NCBI GenBank assembly: GCA_030704615.1
Contig: CM060733.1
Coordinates: 29,576,001-29,640,000 of the forward strand
From: Takakia lepidozioides
Taxonomy: Eukaryota; Streptophyta; Takakiopsida; Takakiales; Takakiaceae
Direction of reading: 5' to 3'
DNA: 64,000 nt
Below the pieces are notes generated by a model, which saw only the letters and a program-made list of their open reading frames with translations, made no database searches and was not told the origin of the DNA. Shown here in pieces: positions 24,190 through 36,735 of this stretch; position 1 is the stretch's first letter; each line of letters starts with the position of its first letter. The position numbers were made by a program, and so were the translations under genes.

Positions 24190-26180
24190 AGACCACATCC
24201 CGCTAACCGTTTGTCGAGACTCCACACATCCACTATACTCCCACATTTGGCATACGTGTCAATAAGGTTTACTACACATTAACATCTGGTGCAATTCCAG
24301 CTTTGATGATGTCAGCATGGACCTGCTTGCCAATTAGGCTAGCACACTCATTGAGAACAGAAACGAAAGTGCTCCCGTTGGGCATCACCCGATCTTGTTG
24401 CATTCTCTCATACATTTTGAGAGCATCATCACCTTTGCCATGGTGTGCATATCCTGTGATCATCACATCCCATGAGACCACATCTCGTTTGGCCATTCTG
24501 TCGAACACTTGACGCGCTTCCATTAGGCTCCCGCATTTCGAATATGTGTCAACAAGGCTATTCTCCAAAATAATGTCTGAAGCAATTCCAGCTTTCAGAG
24601 CTTCAATGTAGCATGGACCTGTTTGCCCTTTTCCAGGACTTGTAGGCTAGCACATGCATTGAGAGCGCTTGTATGTGACTCTGTCAGCTGTCACCCCTTC
24701 TGATCGCATTTTCTCATAGATTTTGAGAGCCTCTTCACCATGTCCACACTGAGCATCTCCTGAGATCATCGCATTCCAAGAGACCACATCTCGTTTGGCC
24801 ATTTTTGCAAACACTTGAGTGCTACCTCCTTGTGCTCCCACATTTGGCATATGTGTCAATTAGGGCATTCTCTAAATTGATGTATGATGGAATTTCAGAT
24901 TTGAAGATATCAGCATGGACCTGCTTGACCTTTTCCAGTCTCCTCGGTTGGCACATGCATTCAAACAACAAATTGTAAGTGACCCTGTCAGGAGTCACCC
25001 CTTTGCATTGCATTTGCTCATAGATCTTGAAAGCCGCCTTGGCATGGTTGTGCTTGGACTATCCTACATCAGCAATTCCAGTGAAATATTTCGTTCATGC
25101 ATTTTCTCAAACCCTTGTCGTGCATCTGACATCTTCCCACACTTTGCATACATGTGGACAAGGGTGTTGCCTAATAAAATGCTTGGCTTCAATCCACTTC
25201 CGAGAATGTTGGAATGCACCTGCTTCCCAAATGCCAGGGCTTTCATGTTGGTGCAAACGCTGCAAGATAAGGACATAACTTTTGGAGTCTGCTGGAACGA
25301 ATCCTTGGTTCAGTATGTGCAGTGCCTCATTCAGCCTTCCCTCCTTACACACTGCTCTCACGCCAGCCCGGCTGGCAGCCTGGTGCCCATCCCCGTTGTA
25401 ACGATGTACCCCTGCCATCCTAAGTGACTCCCAACTCCTAGTCACGAACTTTGCTCCAAAACATATGAGAGTTTCTACATACTTTAAAGTAAGATCTCTT
25501 TAGGAGCACAAGCATGTAACAGGGTTACGTGCTGACCTGGCCATCCACTTGAAAAGAAACTATCATTCTAATCTGTTCAAGTTGAAACATTGCAATCATC
25601 TATCGTGGAACGATACCTGTTGTACTCTGTGCCTAGAGGTCCATTGTGCATACCACCATTAAATTGTGAGTGACCTTGTGTCATAGCAGATACCTCTGCT
25701 CTCGCCCAAAGAGGGTTTGACCGACTCTCCAACCATTGAGCATCCTTCGTACACTTCTCTTTGAAGTCTGGATATTTTGAAATCTGTGAAAAACAGTGTG
25801 CAGCTGAGCAGCCACACTTTCAAGTTTCTTTCAACCAGTGTCGAAGTACATGCCCTTCAAAACGCATGAACGACTCCTGATACCAACAAATAGAACCACT
25901 TTGAATTATTTAAGAACAGAAAGCAAGGTGAGCCACACCCTCATTTGTCCTGGTTTGAATGCTCATTAAAGTGCTTTTATTTCTTTCACCCACAAAAAAG
26001 CCAAGATAGTCCAATCTCTATAAGCCCCTGTGATTAAATCAAGCCCACAAAACATAATACAAGCTTTGACGAAGGCCCTCTTTGACACACCCTTCAGTTG
26101 ATAGCCTCACCTTCACAAACTTGTTCTCGCAGCGCTGTGAAGGATCTGGAGCGCTCCTGCCAGAGTTGTTCTTTGCTCCA
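24190..26180 (-). pseudogene. Decayed PLS-type PPR gene (copy B)
   Basis: On minus, successive PPR repeats can be read but only by changing frame. An N-terminal part at 25445-25270 (GRLNEALHILNQ) is followed by 25276-25064 (LALAFGKQVHSN-type repeat, NTLVHMYAKCGKMSDARQ), 25013-24822 (VKQVHADIFKS, NALIDTYAKCGS), 24859-24647 (QVFAKMAKRDVVSWNAMISG) and 24568-24272 (NSLVDTYSKCGSLMEARQVF, RDVVSWDVMITGYAHHGK). Weak PPR similarity continues to about 24190. At least four frame breaks make it a pseudogene. The repeat style (VSWNxMIxGYA, GKQVHA) is that of moss, lycophyte and fern PLS PPR proteins. No E/DYW domain is seen. Upstream sequence to 26180 is homologous to 20160-20900 of copy A. Confidence 0.8.
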
Positions 26181-27817
26181 TGATTGGCCTGTTTCCCCAA
26201 AACTGCCAGAACATGAGATTTTTGCCCACTTCGAATTGACTCCTATCTTTGTGGACCAGTGATAGTGTAGCTTTGGGTAACATTTATTTAACTCAATCAA
26301 GTCTTCTACGTAAAATGAGAAAACAGATTTTTTTCTCAACTTGCTGAAGGAGCTCAATATGGAGGCCACTCTTCAAGCTTGAGAACCTAGTTCTTTTTTA
26401 AATCATCAGGACCTAAGGACGAAAATCCGTGGCAGACCCGTTGCAGTGGTAGGATTACACTTGGTTTGCCTGCATTCAAGGACCATCTATAACATAAAGT
26501 TCTAGCAGAATGTATTCGCACGGCTTTCATTGAAGAATCATAGTGGTAGGCATCCACAAGCCAATTGTTTCTCTTCCCTTCTTTCCGGCCTTTCCCATTT
26601 GCAAGGGTGAAGTTGGATGGCTTTTCACTGCTCTGGAGGGACCACAGCAGTATCTGGCTGCCCTTGAAATTCACACCTACTGCCTTTTCAGTGTGGGAAG
26701 GCAGTAACAAAATTATTAGCACCTTTTGGAACTTCAGGCAGAACATCTGCTGTTATGGACAAGCGCTCTCGTACCAATGAAAAGAACAGGGTCGACGTAT
26801 CCTCCTGAACGCATTATCTTATGGCCATGCAAATGTCTGTCCAGGGAATAAATATCTCTCTCTCAGAGCAACGAATGCAGAAAAACCGTACCAGAAATTC
26901 CGGCAGCTGACACGGTTGGACAAGGGTCATTCTCGCCCTCCTGTTCATCCCTTGTTAGACCATCCTCTAAACGTGTTCGGCCAAAATGGATCGTTCTGCC
27001 ATTATATGTGAGGGATAGTTTTGAGCTTGTCTGGCTCCGCCGCAGGGTACACGTGACCATGGCTCTCCCTGAAGATCTTCTTGCCAATTTATCTATGTCA
27101 TGATGGCTGGTTTCCCTGCAGGATCACGGACGATTCTGACTTTCTCTATAAATGTGCTCCTCTGTTTGCAGGTAGCTGGAGCACTTTGGAGCCATGGAGC
27201 ACTTAACAAGCATTCTTATATCTAAGAGGCTTCATTACCACAATAATCCTTTTTCGAGGAAGTACTGTTTCAAAGAAAACACACCACTGTGCTCACAACA
27301 GCAAGACATGGCAGCACTCTCTAGATATTCAGTTTCTATGGCGCGACTGACATCGTTCTTACCACAAAACTCCCAGATTTTCCATTGGGCACCACAGAGT
27401 TTCCCTTGAACGACAATGCCAGCAATATTGGGGGTTTCACAAATGTTAGGATAATAACTCTGCCCGCAAAGGAAGGTAGGCAGTGTGCGCGGGAATTGAA
27501 GGAGCAGCTCTGGGAGGCATTCGCGACGAGCGAAGCAGAGAAGAGCGGAGGGGCAGAGTGCTATCGTAAATGCAAGATCTTTGAGGCCTTCCAAGGTCAC
27601 AATTTTCTCAGATGGACTCCATCCAGATCTCATGTGCCGAAATGAGCCTTGTCCCAAATCTCAAGGACACCCTCAAATATCAGGTTTTTAGCCTTCTCTC
27701 GCCCTCTATTCACGCTAAAACTGGCAGCAGCTGGACAGGGAAAACATTGAAGACAACTGAGAAGAGATTTATAGAGCTCTGGCATGCACGCGGCGGTGAG
27801 GACAAGGGAGAGTACCT
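26181..27817. other. No gene recognised
   Basis: Several open frames of 70-140 codons occur on both strands (for example 27657-27235 minus, 27645-27385 plus, 27087-26863 minus) without known motifs or a consistent splice chain. I see no repeat structure. Confidence 0.35.
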
Positions 27818-28050
27818 TGCACCACGGTAGCTCAGTTGGATAGAGCACTGAGTGCCACCCAGGTGATTCTGGGTTCAAATCCTGTCACCTTGTTGGGTGT
27901 GGTATGTTCTCCTCCCCATTCCCTTGGGTGGTTTTCCTAGAGTCTTGTGCTCGGCGCCTCATGGCGAGGTTAGTATGAAAGAGGTTATTTTCTCCTCTGG
28001 CATGATTTGTGAGCGGTTGCTCAGGGTATTTTTTCCTTTTTTTAGATATT
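27818..28050 (+). mobile_element. tRNA-derived SINE
   Basis: Contains an A box TAGCTCAGTTGG (27828-27839) and a B box GGTTCAAATCC (27872-27882) at tRNA spacing. A roughly 160-bp unrelated body follows, ending in T-rich then A-rich sequence. The anticodon and acceptor stems do not pair well, so it is not a functional tRNA gene. Its head differs from the SINE at 4961-5160, suggesting a second family. The 3' limit is approximate. Confidence 0.6.
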
Positions 28051-28498
28051 AAAAAAAAGCTTGTAGAGTGAATTTCTTTTTCCAAAAATAAAGAAGTCTT
28101 TTCATTGGCATGTTAGGGTTCAACTCAACGTTCAAACCCCTGCCATATGTTTTATTTCTATTCTTATTGGCCCGCAAGGGATGGAGGCATTGTGGAGACC
28201 AATGTTGGACGGTATATAGGTCCAACACGGGTATCAATACTGATATCAATCCGGGTAGGTAATACCAACCCCGTTGGTTGGTAGGGTGGCGTGGACAATA
28301 CTATACTAGGAGCAATACATACTTTCCTCCATAATTTGGTATATACCATACCGTCTGGTATTGTGATGGACAAGATTGGTATCGATACCAGTATTGTTGC
28401 TATGTGAGCCTCCAAAGGCGCAGTAGGTGTATGTGTGGAGTTAGGGCAAGGGAATTCAAGGGCATTTATGGCATCTGTTTTATACTCAATGTGCAATG

Positions 28499-29576
28499 CA
28501 GTCTGCCCTGGATAAATGTTACCTCTATAAACGTTAAACTACCATAAATGTTGAGAAAATTTTACTCCCATGCTTGTGCACATTAGCAAATGTTAATTGT
28601 TATTTGTTGGCTCTCTTCTATAGAAGAGAGACTTTGCAACATGTTGAAGTCAATGGAGAAAATATGGTCAAAGGACCTTACACCCTGTGAAGGCTCCAAT
28701 TGTTGTGTTGTGCTGAGTCATCCCCCTTATTAATCTCACTTCCCCTTATGTTTTGCCATTGCAAGAGAGCCCATTGGCGGTTGAGGCTTGTTAACAATTG
28801 TGTACTCCCCTCTTTGTAAATGCCCTCAATAAATGTTAAGTACACGATAAAGGCACATAATCAGGCATAAAGGCATATTATCATGCATTGTTGGAGGCAC
28901 ACATGGCTTTTGATAATCCCAGATTTGAATGAGGAGGGCTTTTGATAATCCCAAATTTGAATGAGGTGTCACATGATGAAGATCTCGATGAGGTCACTAC
29001 CCTGTTGAGGCAACTTTCCTTGGTCTCTGAAAATACTACTTCCCTAATTTACCGAATATGGATGCCCAAGAATTTGTCAATTATAAGGTTGAGTTTGATC
29101 TTAACAATCCTTATGAAGTTACCGAGGATGACATGTTGGAGTTGGTGGGTTCCGGGGGCTCTACATATGGTCAAGTTGATCAGGACGATGAGGAAGAACA
29201 CACACATGCCCTTGAAATTCCAGCCCCTGTAGCGTGCAAGGATGCCAAAATGGCCATAGCTACCATTTCTCAATATTTGGAACAAAGGCCTTATGACGTT
29301 ATGAAAACTATTTTAGCCATGAAACGCCTAGAGAAAGAAATCGAGGATATGTGATTCATATTTCTTGCCCATAACTGAATGACTCTATATATATATATAT
29401 ATTAATTGAATGACTCTATATAATTACATTTTGTTTCATAAGTGTTAATATCATAAATCTTATATTTGTTCAATGTTACCTTCTGTAAATGTTAATGTGT
29501 TAACCTCAAACCTTCATAACTGTTAATGTGTTAACCTTGTCTAAATGTTATTTTAACATTTATCCAGGGCAGACTG
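28499..29576 (+). mobile_element. Deleted pogo/Tigger-like (Tc1/mariner) DNA transposon
   Basis: A perfect 23-bp terminal inverted repeat starts CAGTCTGCCCTGG at 28499-28521 and ends at 29554-29576. Flanks are TG and TA, possibly a decayed TA duplication. Internal sequence has many AAATGTTAA-type subterminal words. The unit (1,078 bp) keeps only the 3' end of the transposase. Confidence 0.85.
29058..29354 (+). pseudogene. C-terminal remnant of pogo/Tigger-like transposase
   Basis: A 98-codon frame with the acidic stretch QDDEEEHTHALE and the helical end AIATISQYLEQR ... MKRLEKEIEDM. This resembles the C-terminus of CENP-B/Tigger-type transposases (acidic linker then an ALETLxxYLxQ helix). 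The helix-turn-helix and DDE catalytic domains are absent. The upstream frame at 28942-29232 (LNEVSHDEDLDEVTTLLRQL) may be the preceding piece after a frameshift. Assignment rests on the TIRs and this short similarity. Confidence 0.6.
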
Positions 29577-30061
29577 TATGCAAGAATACAGGTATGGTAT
29601 GGTGTATTTTTGCATGTGCAATGTATATAAGCAATGTATTTTTGTATGTGCATTGTGCTGTAATTGTGATCCATTATGAAGGTCAATTTTTTTCCTCAGC
29701 TTATTGGATATTTTCTTGAATATACTAAATATTTCATATACATACCCGGGGCAATATTCATAGTCCCCCCATATGAGATGGAGAAAAATAAATATTGATA
29801 CCCTACTGATATACATCCACAATTTTACGCTATTGATAACCCTCCTATACCCTACCCGCCCCGTACCCCAATACCAGGACCATACCAATGTTGGGAAATG
29901 TGGGCCCTTGTGATACCAGGACCAATGTGGTATCATATTTTTGTGATAACAGTCCAACACTGGTGGAGCCATCTTGTATAGGCGGAGAACTAGGCTTATC
30001 CATTAAGCCTAGTCTATGGAGGGTTGATGGGACCCACAAGGGATAGAGGCATTGTGGAGAG

Positions 30062-31545
30062 ATCTTGCCTAGGAAGAACTAGAATGGAACCAACTCAATC
30101 CACTTGGAGAAGTGCTCCACCATCACCAACACATATCTGTGGTGGCGCATGGTCAGTGACAACGGTCCTGCAAAGTCAAGACTCCACCTGTAGCTCAATC
30201 CCATGATTGGTAAAGGATGCAACTGTGGTGTAGGGGCGTTGAATGAAGCACGCACCCTGTCACACACCATGCACCTAGCCACGAACTGTTGCACCTCTGT
30301 ATACATACCACGCCACCAATACTATCCATGCAGTAAACTGTGAGTGCGTCGCACTCCAAAATGCCCCAACTCCTCATGGGCATGCCGCACTAACCGTGCA
30401 CGCTGTGTGGGGTGAGGCACAATCCTCACCCGACCATCCTCCCATACTCGGAGCAGGTGTATCCCCTCCCACTTGAACCTCTCGGCTCGTTGCAGGATCC
30501 GATCCCTCTCCCTAGTAGTCACAGTGGTTGTCATGTCTCCCGTGCGGAGGTAGTCCAACACAGCTGAATCCTCATGTATATCTCTGGCACCACCTGGTTC
30601 ATCACTAGCCTCAGGGTCCTCAGACACTCCGTCTATAGTCATCCTTGTTGCATGTCCAACCTGACCTCCCGATGTCAAGATACACAAAAATGCAGATGCG
30701 TGCCATCCCGGCACCATCTCCTCGTCCGTCTCACCATGCCACCGAGCTCCAGTGTCATCCTGAGCTTCCGTAACCCCTTGGGTTACATTTATCAAGCGCC
30801 TCATGCGAGTGAAAACCTCCATCAAGCTCTCAGTCGACTTCCGTTGGAACTCTTGCAAGCTCCGCAACTTCTCTGTCCTCACCCCTTGGTAGTTCCCTCT
30901 CAACTCTTCGAAGAACTCCACAACAGGGTTGAAGGCAGACATGTGTACTGGTGCTGGTGCGGTAGTGGCTTGGGTGGACGTTGTAGCTACGGTACCACCA
31001 GTCCAACTAGTCCCACTGCTGCTTGCTGAAGCTGCCGGTGCAACGCAACGGCAGGTGTAGCCACTGCCCTCGTGACTCTAGTGCCCCTAGTGATAGAGAC
31101 ATAGGCGGCCCCTCAAGGTGCTGAAACATCCCCTTCCATGCCATGAAAGGCGTAAATAGTTGTGGATTGCGCATTTGCTGCAAATCACACCAACTATCAA
31201 ACTCTTGGATAAAATCATCCCAACTCGATGGTGCCCACCGCCCCAGAGTACCTTCATGGCCCCTTGGTAGCTCCATACATCTCCTCCATTGTGTCCCACA
31301 TCAATGGTAAGGAAACAACTTGCACCGCTGGTGTGAGTCCTCCTGATTCACAATCCGAATCAGAACCTTCCGTAGAAGACACAGGAGGTGAAGGTGGCCT
31401 AAACCGCACACCTCGTCTCGTGTACCCACTAGTATCGCTAGTGCTTGTACCGGCACTGTCCCCAGCAACTAGTGGCACCTTCGTGTTGACAAACTGTCAC
31501 TCAACCGGTCATGAACATGTCCCTAACACCCTCTCCACAAGGTAA
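30062..31545 (-). mobile_element. Internally deleted Ty3/gypsy retrotransposon
   Basis: Read on minus: gag-like sequence (SSWDDFIQEFDSWCDLQQMR, FFEELRGNYQGVRTEKLRSL) from about 31480 to 30800. It joins directly to the pre-integrase linker (ERDRILQRAERFKWEG) and the integrase H2C2 zinc domain (HAHEELGHFG ... CMVCDRVRASF). The start of the integrase core follows (SLDFAGPLS, VMVEHFSKWIELVPF). Protease, reverse transcriptase and RNase H are missing, apparently by one deletion that kept the frame near 30770. The rest of integrase is cut off at about 30063. Non-functional. Confidence 0.85.
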
Positions 31546-31559
31546 CCGGGTAGAGAACC

Positions 31560-33220
31560 TGTTACGGCTTATGGTTTGGAATACTAGGTTCCTAACATAG
31601 CCTACACCTGCACCTGCATCCACCTCAAGCACTCCTATGGTTGGCTGGTCAACACCTCCAACCTTACCACATGAGAAACAATGATGGTCTGACTGGTCAT
31701 CACCCCAGCCTCACCATTGACAACATGCTCTAGGACTGGCCGGTGATCAAATCCGGACCAATCACCTATAAAAACAAGCGCCCACACAAAACTAACATGG
31801 CGCACAGTCAAGCATGCAGGTATGGAGGGGATCCAAACACAAGAACTCAGAATGACAACTCCCCCACACCAAAAACAACTCCCTGGTGTTGCTTCTGCAA
31901 GGACAGCCCAACCCAAACCCGGACTGACTCTTGCCTCCACCTACGGAAAGATCTTGGCCTAATGAGAGGGTGGAAAACTATGAGGAAGAGAAGCTAAAGC
32001 AATGCCTAACCCCAGCATGCCCTCATCCCAACACTCTTTTTTTCATCTCTTCCCTCACTTGCATGACCATGGGAATATCATGAAGATACTCCTCAAACCG
32101 CCCTCCACGATCTTCAAAATTCGGCCTTTAAGACCACATGCCAGTCCTTAGGCAGTCCACCAGTGCCTCCACGAGTTAGCACAGGCCGTCCACAAGTCAA
32201 CACGGGCCACCACAGACCAGCACAAGCCCACACAGATCACTGGTCACAGCCGTCACAGCCCTACATAGGTCACAGGGTCACAGCCCCACAGGCCGGTGCA
32301 AGAGCTCTTCTTCCAAGCTCTGAAACCCTAGGTGCAGATTTCATGGCCTTGCCGCACCTCTTAGCTCATGTTCCAGCCCTGCTCTTGCCATGACAAGAGC
32401 CCTCTCAATGCTGAAGCTCCAGATTGAAACCCAATCTCAACATACTCCACAAAGTGCACTAATTTGCCCCAAGCCAAATCAGCCCTTCCGCTTGGTCTTC
32501 CAATCCTTCACACAATGAAAGCTCGCATTCCCAAGTCCAGTTCTCAGCTTTGCCACCAAAACCACTCTAACCTGCTCTTGACTGATCCTCTTCCCAATCG
32601 TGCTTGCTCATGCATGTGCACAATCTGAAACCATCAAGGTGCTCTGGAATTACCTGCAGCATGGTGTTTTCATCTCTGAAGCTGAAGATCGAATGCCAAG
32701 GTCTACTACCTCATAACCCACATCACCTCCGCTTGTAACAACCAAGAGCTCCACGGTACTCCTTGTATAACAACCTGGTTTCTTTCATTCTCAAGCAAAA
32801 ACCACAAGTGCTACAACTAATTCATATCTCGCACTCACAGATACGAGCTCATCTTTCTCGAGTGATAAAGATGAAGAATACAAGCACGAGCTCACAAAGC
32901 TGAAGCATAAACTCATGCATATATAACCTTATCACTCAAATACAAGTCAAGCCAAGTGCACCCCACGTCATGGGGAATCCACACTACGGCGCCATAGCTA
33001 GGTGCGGTGAGGCTCAACTCGATAAAGATGAGCCTCCCGCGCTTGCCGTGAAGATAACCACTCCAGGGCCTAAATATGCCTTGACCCCTGGATTGACACT
33101 TGGGCCAATCCCAAATGTCAATATATAAAAGCTAGCTATTTCCTAGCTAGTTTCACACTAGTGGTGAAATAACTTGACAAATGCCATGACAATAGCAATG
33201 GTTCGCTGATTTTGGAGCTC
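31560..33220. other. No gene; CA-rich sequence, possible LTR remnants
   Basis: Sequence around 32160-32290 is rich in CACAG/CACAAG words. Near 33121-33130 an AATATATAAAAG TATA-like box lies in sequence that could be retroelement LTR. No coding frame of note. Confidence 0.35.
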
Positions 33221-33221
33221 A

Positions 33222-33492
33222 ACAATGGCAAACCACATTTCATTCTCACAACTTGTACAATTCTCAATCCACAATAATATGCTCGGGATTATTGAGCAGT
33301 TGGAGATTACGTTGTATGACAGAGTGCACCCTACACTGGTTGAGATTTTCAATCTCGAGAATACTCCTGAACCAATGTAGAGTGCACTTTCTTATACTAT
33401 ATGTAGTCTCCAACTGCTCAACAAATTGCGAGCATATCATTGTGGATTGATAAGGTTATAGATTGAGGTGATGAAATGGTGCTTGCCATTAA
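33222..33492. repeat. Long foldback (inverted repeat with almost no loop)
   Basis: The arms meet at CTCGAG (33354-33359). The best matched part is 33265-33356 against 33357-33449, about three-quarters identical with a few one-base shifts (AATCCACAAT, ATATGCTCG, TGAGCAGTTGGAGA are shared). Weaker pairing continues outward to about 33222 and 33492 (AATGGCAA ... CATTTCAT). No coding sequence. Confidence 0.8.
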
Positions 33493-36109
33493 CCCTTAAA
33501 GGACGAGTTAATTTTTTGGTGGGCCCACTAAAAAAAGATGCATACCCTTATGAACGAGGGTGTAACTTCTTACCCCCAATCATCCATGGGGATGAACCTT
33601 ATACTTATGTGTATATCTACTACATCCATGTCATGTCAAAAATGGAGGCAAATTGACTGTTGCATTCGGGAGATTATAACAAAGTAATATGCCCCAATTT
33701 GTAAATATATTCACAAATTGCATGGAAAAAGTTGTTTGACCACAAAATTGAAGTATCGAGTTGAATATTTCTAGACAAAGGCCCTCCATAATCTGATTAT
33801 GTGGCACCTAAACTACTGCCTCCCCAAAAAATCAGACCAAAATTCAGATAGGCTACTTTGTATGTGAAATCTGTGGGATAAATTATCTTGTTTTGGCTTC
33901 TTTCCCAAGTACACCCATGAGGTGACATTTGTTTTCCAATTCCTCTAGTAAGTAAGTGCACAATAACATTTCATGTTGCCTTGTCCAAATTTTTTGGCAT
34001 TATGATAAATTTTCAGCCCTAGATGTTATCTTGAAGATTGCCCATTTGGCTGCCACGTAGGCAAGTCAATGGTGCTCTAACACTGGATTTCCTCAACCCC
34101 TAGCATTTTGCAAAACCCTAGCACTTTGCAAAATTCTAGGGAGCAAAGCTTTTATTATGTTTTGGTGCTGTAAATTCCCACATGTGCTCCTCTTTGACAT
34201 CTACAATTCATCTTAAAGCCTTCACCTCCATCCACTATCATCCATGGGAACTGGAGCGTGGCCAATGTATCTACATGGTAATAGCCATGGGGGTATTGTA
34301 TGGTCCAACAGTTTTCCTTGGCTCGTGTCTATATTAATAAAGTTGAACCATCTAGAATCTAGATTTAGGGTGCGAGAGGATGAGTTTTTAAAGTTGCCAA
34401 ACACCGTGGTTGTGACGGGTTACGTGGAGTCCATGGATTATGGGATGTTTACAATAGAGGAGAAGATGCGGCCACTTGTGGGGGATGGAAATGGCATTAT
34501 ATGCAAAGTTTATTAGGATGTAATAAGGGCCAAAAGCCCATATATTGCCCATATCAAAATCGGGGTGTTTGTTTTAAATTGAGTATTGGTGATAATACAA
34601 GATGTCCACAATTGTGTAGAAGCAGCGATGCGACCCATTTAGATATGTAGGAGTTTGTATAGGTGCGAGATGCCTAGACTTGCTTCTTGGTTTTGCTTGC
34701 CATATATGTATGCAAGTCACAGATGGGGACTATGGCCGAGAATTGAGCTTCGATTGAAGTCAACCAAAAAGCATATGTGTGTGGATATGAAAATGTGTAG
34801 GGTTGGCAGTGGGCTGAATGAATCCAAGCTGGACAAATTAGTCTGCTATCTCATTGTCCGCAATGCCGAGTTAGGTTTTGGTTTATGAGAATGTAGCATG
34901 GAAACCAAACTATTTGTAAGAAGATAAAATGTCAAGCCAAGTTGACATGGAAGAGATTTCAAGGCATCATGTATGGCCATGCATGTGTTCTGCGCGCAAA
35001 ATGTTCTGTCGGCCTAGAAGACAGTTGTATGTTGGTTCCAACAAAATAGGCTCCATACCCTGTGTGTGCATCTTTTAGGGAGCAATATGTATAGATGCAT
35101 TGGCCGTGAGGTGAAAATAAAATTTAAGGGAAAAAAATTAGTAAAGTCCGGGATTAGCATGACTAGATGTTGTTGTGAGGTTGCCCAAAGCAGTCTCAGA
35201 ACAGCCAAGCGCCACAGTTTGTCAGGTTAATGCGAGGGTATATGTAGGTCGTTCGTATAATTTGGCTTATGGGTGGTGGTAGTGGGGCCGATTAAGTGGC
35301 TTAGTAGTTGCGTTAATTGTGAAAAGAAAATATAAGATATATGTGGGTCACTGCTGCTGGAGTGGTGTATACAAATTAGTTTAGCTAACGATGGTTCATG
35401 AATGGTACGCCATACACGGTGGTAGTGACGGAGTGGATTCATATACACATGAACATGGATCAAACATAGCAAAATATGAAGATAGGGGGGGGGGGGGGGG
35501 GGTTGGTTGAGGGCATCGGGAGATCAGTATTGGTGTGTTGGGAATAAGCAAGATGGTGAAGGCGTCCATGGATACATGGGCAGCTATTCGTGCCAAATGA
35601 ATTGTTTCACTAGCTGTATTAGAATTAGGGGGGTACGCAAAGCCTCGCTCTTGCCATTGGTGAAATCTTGCTAAACCTAGGGAGCCAGAAATTGGTGAGT
35701 ATTGTATACACTAGAATAGATTGCCATTCACACGGGGCATGTAAGAGGGTTAGAGTATTATAAAAGAATAAACTTAGGTTCCGTGGTAAAGAAGTTGAGA
35801 AGGGGTGCGAGAAGTGTCGAGTGGGAGTGTGCAAGAGATATTTTGTTAATTGATGTGCTAGCACATTTGGGAGGGGGATCTTGTGCATAGCATTAGAAGA
35901 GATTGGAAATTGCATGCAGCACAAACGTGGATGTCGTATGGGGATGCAGACTGTAAGTCTTATTCTCCTTCTAAGAATGCTCCCAAAAAGAAAAAATATA
36001 TATTTTTTCCGTCTTCGGTCTCTGTTATACCTACCAGAAGTATGGGGTAAATGAATGGTCAGAGTCAGTTTAATTTAGCGAGTGATATGTTTTTAATGGA
36101 TATCCTAGT
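33493..36109. other. No gene recognised
   Basis: AT-rich sequence without supported frames or RNA genes. The only conspicuous feature is an 18-G run at 35485-35502. Confidence 0.4.
35485..35502. repeat. Poly-G run (18 G)
   Basis: Eighteen consecutive G residues. It could be genuine or an assembly/homopolymer length artefact. Confidence 0.9.
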
Positions 36110-36735
36110 TGTCGTGGCTCTTTACCCCGGAGGGTAGGGGGTCGGGACACAAGAAGGGTTGTCCTTGTGGTGGGGATAGTAGTGGGAGTGGGCCAGAACG
36201 ATTCTTGAGTGCCTAAAGTACTCAAGATGGCAGCGGCCCTTACTATGTGAAACCTCGCAACCGGGTTAATAAAGTGGGGGCTCCGAGTGGGGTGGTTGTA
36301 GCATATATAAAGAGTTGTATTGGGGTGGTATAAGACTTATCGTGGGGTCGAGGCCTTGTGGTGGGAGTCATGGGAAGCCTTAGGGCTCACCGCGGTCCAT
36401 TGGGCCATGGTAGGTGGGCCAAGATTCATTGCGACTCATCCTATGGAGTCGACTCGGTTGACAATGGTGGTTCACCAAAAAGGACTTGGGCCAATGTTTG
36501 TGAGACCTTTGTTAACACCTACAAAACTATATATAAGGAGTAGTAACCCCGAGAACAATGCAAGCCCGTTAAGCTATCAAAAGCTAATAAAGCAAGCAAG
36601 CAAGTCAAGAAATGGTCCTTTTTTGCTCCCCAACGCAACCCTCGACTATGCGGTTGTAAGCAGTCCGGAAGAAGTCCCCACACTCGACAAGTTAGCCCGG
36701 GTTCGGAGTTAGGCGTGCCAAAGCGAAAAACTACA
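36110..36735 (+). mobile_element. Possible solo LTR
   Basis: The stretch begins TGTCGTGG and ends AACTACA (TG...CA ends). It has a strong TATA box (CTATATATAAGG, about 36527-36538), then AATAAA (about 36585), and a GC-richer tail as in R-U5 regions. No second LTR or internal coding region lies beside it, and no 5-bp target duplication was found, so the boundaries are tentative. Confidence 0.4.

Noticed and set aside
27818-27900. tRNA gene
   Set aside because: Pol III boxes are present, but anticodon, T and acceptor stems pair poorly and a SINE-like body follows.
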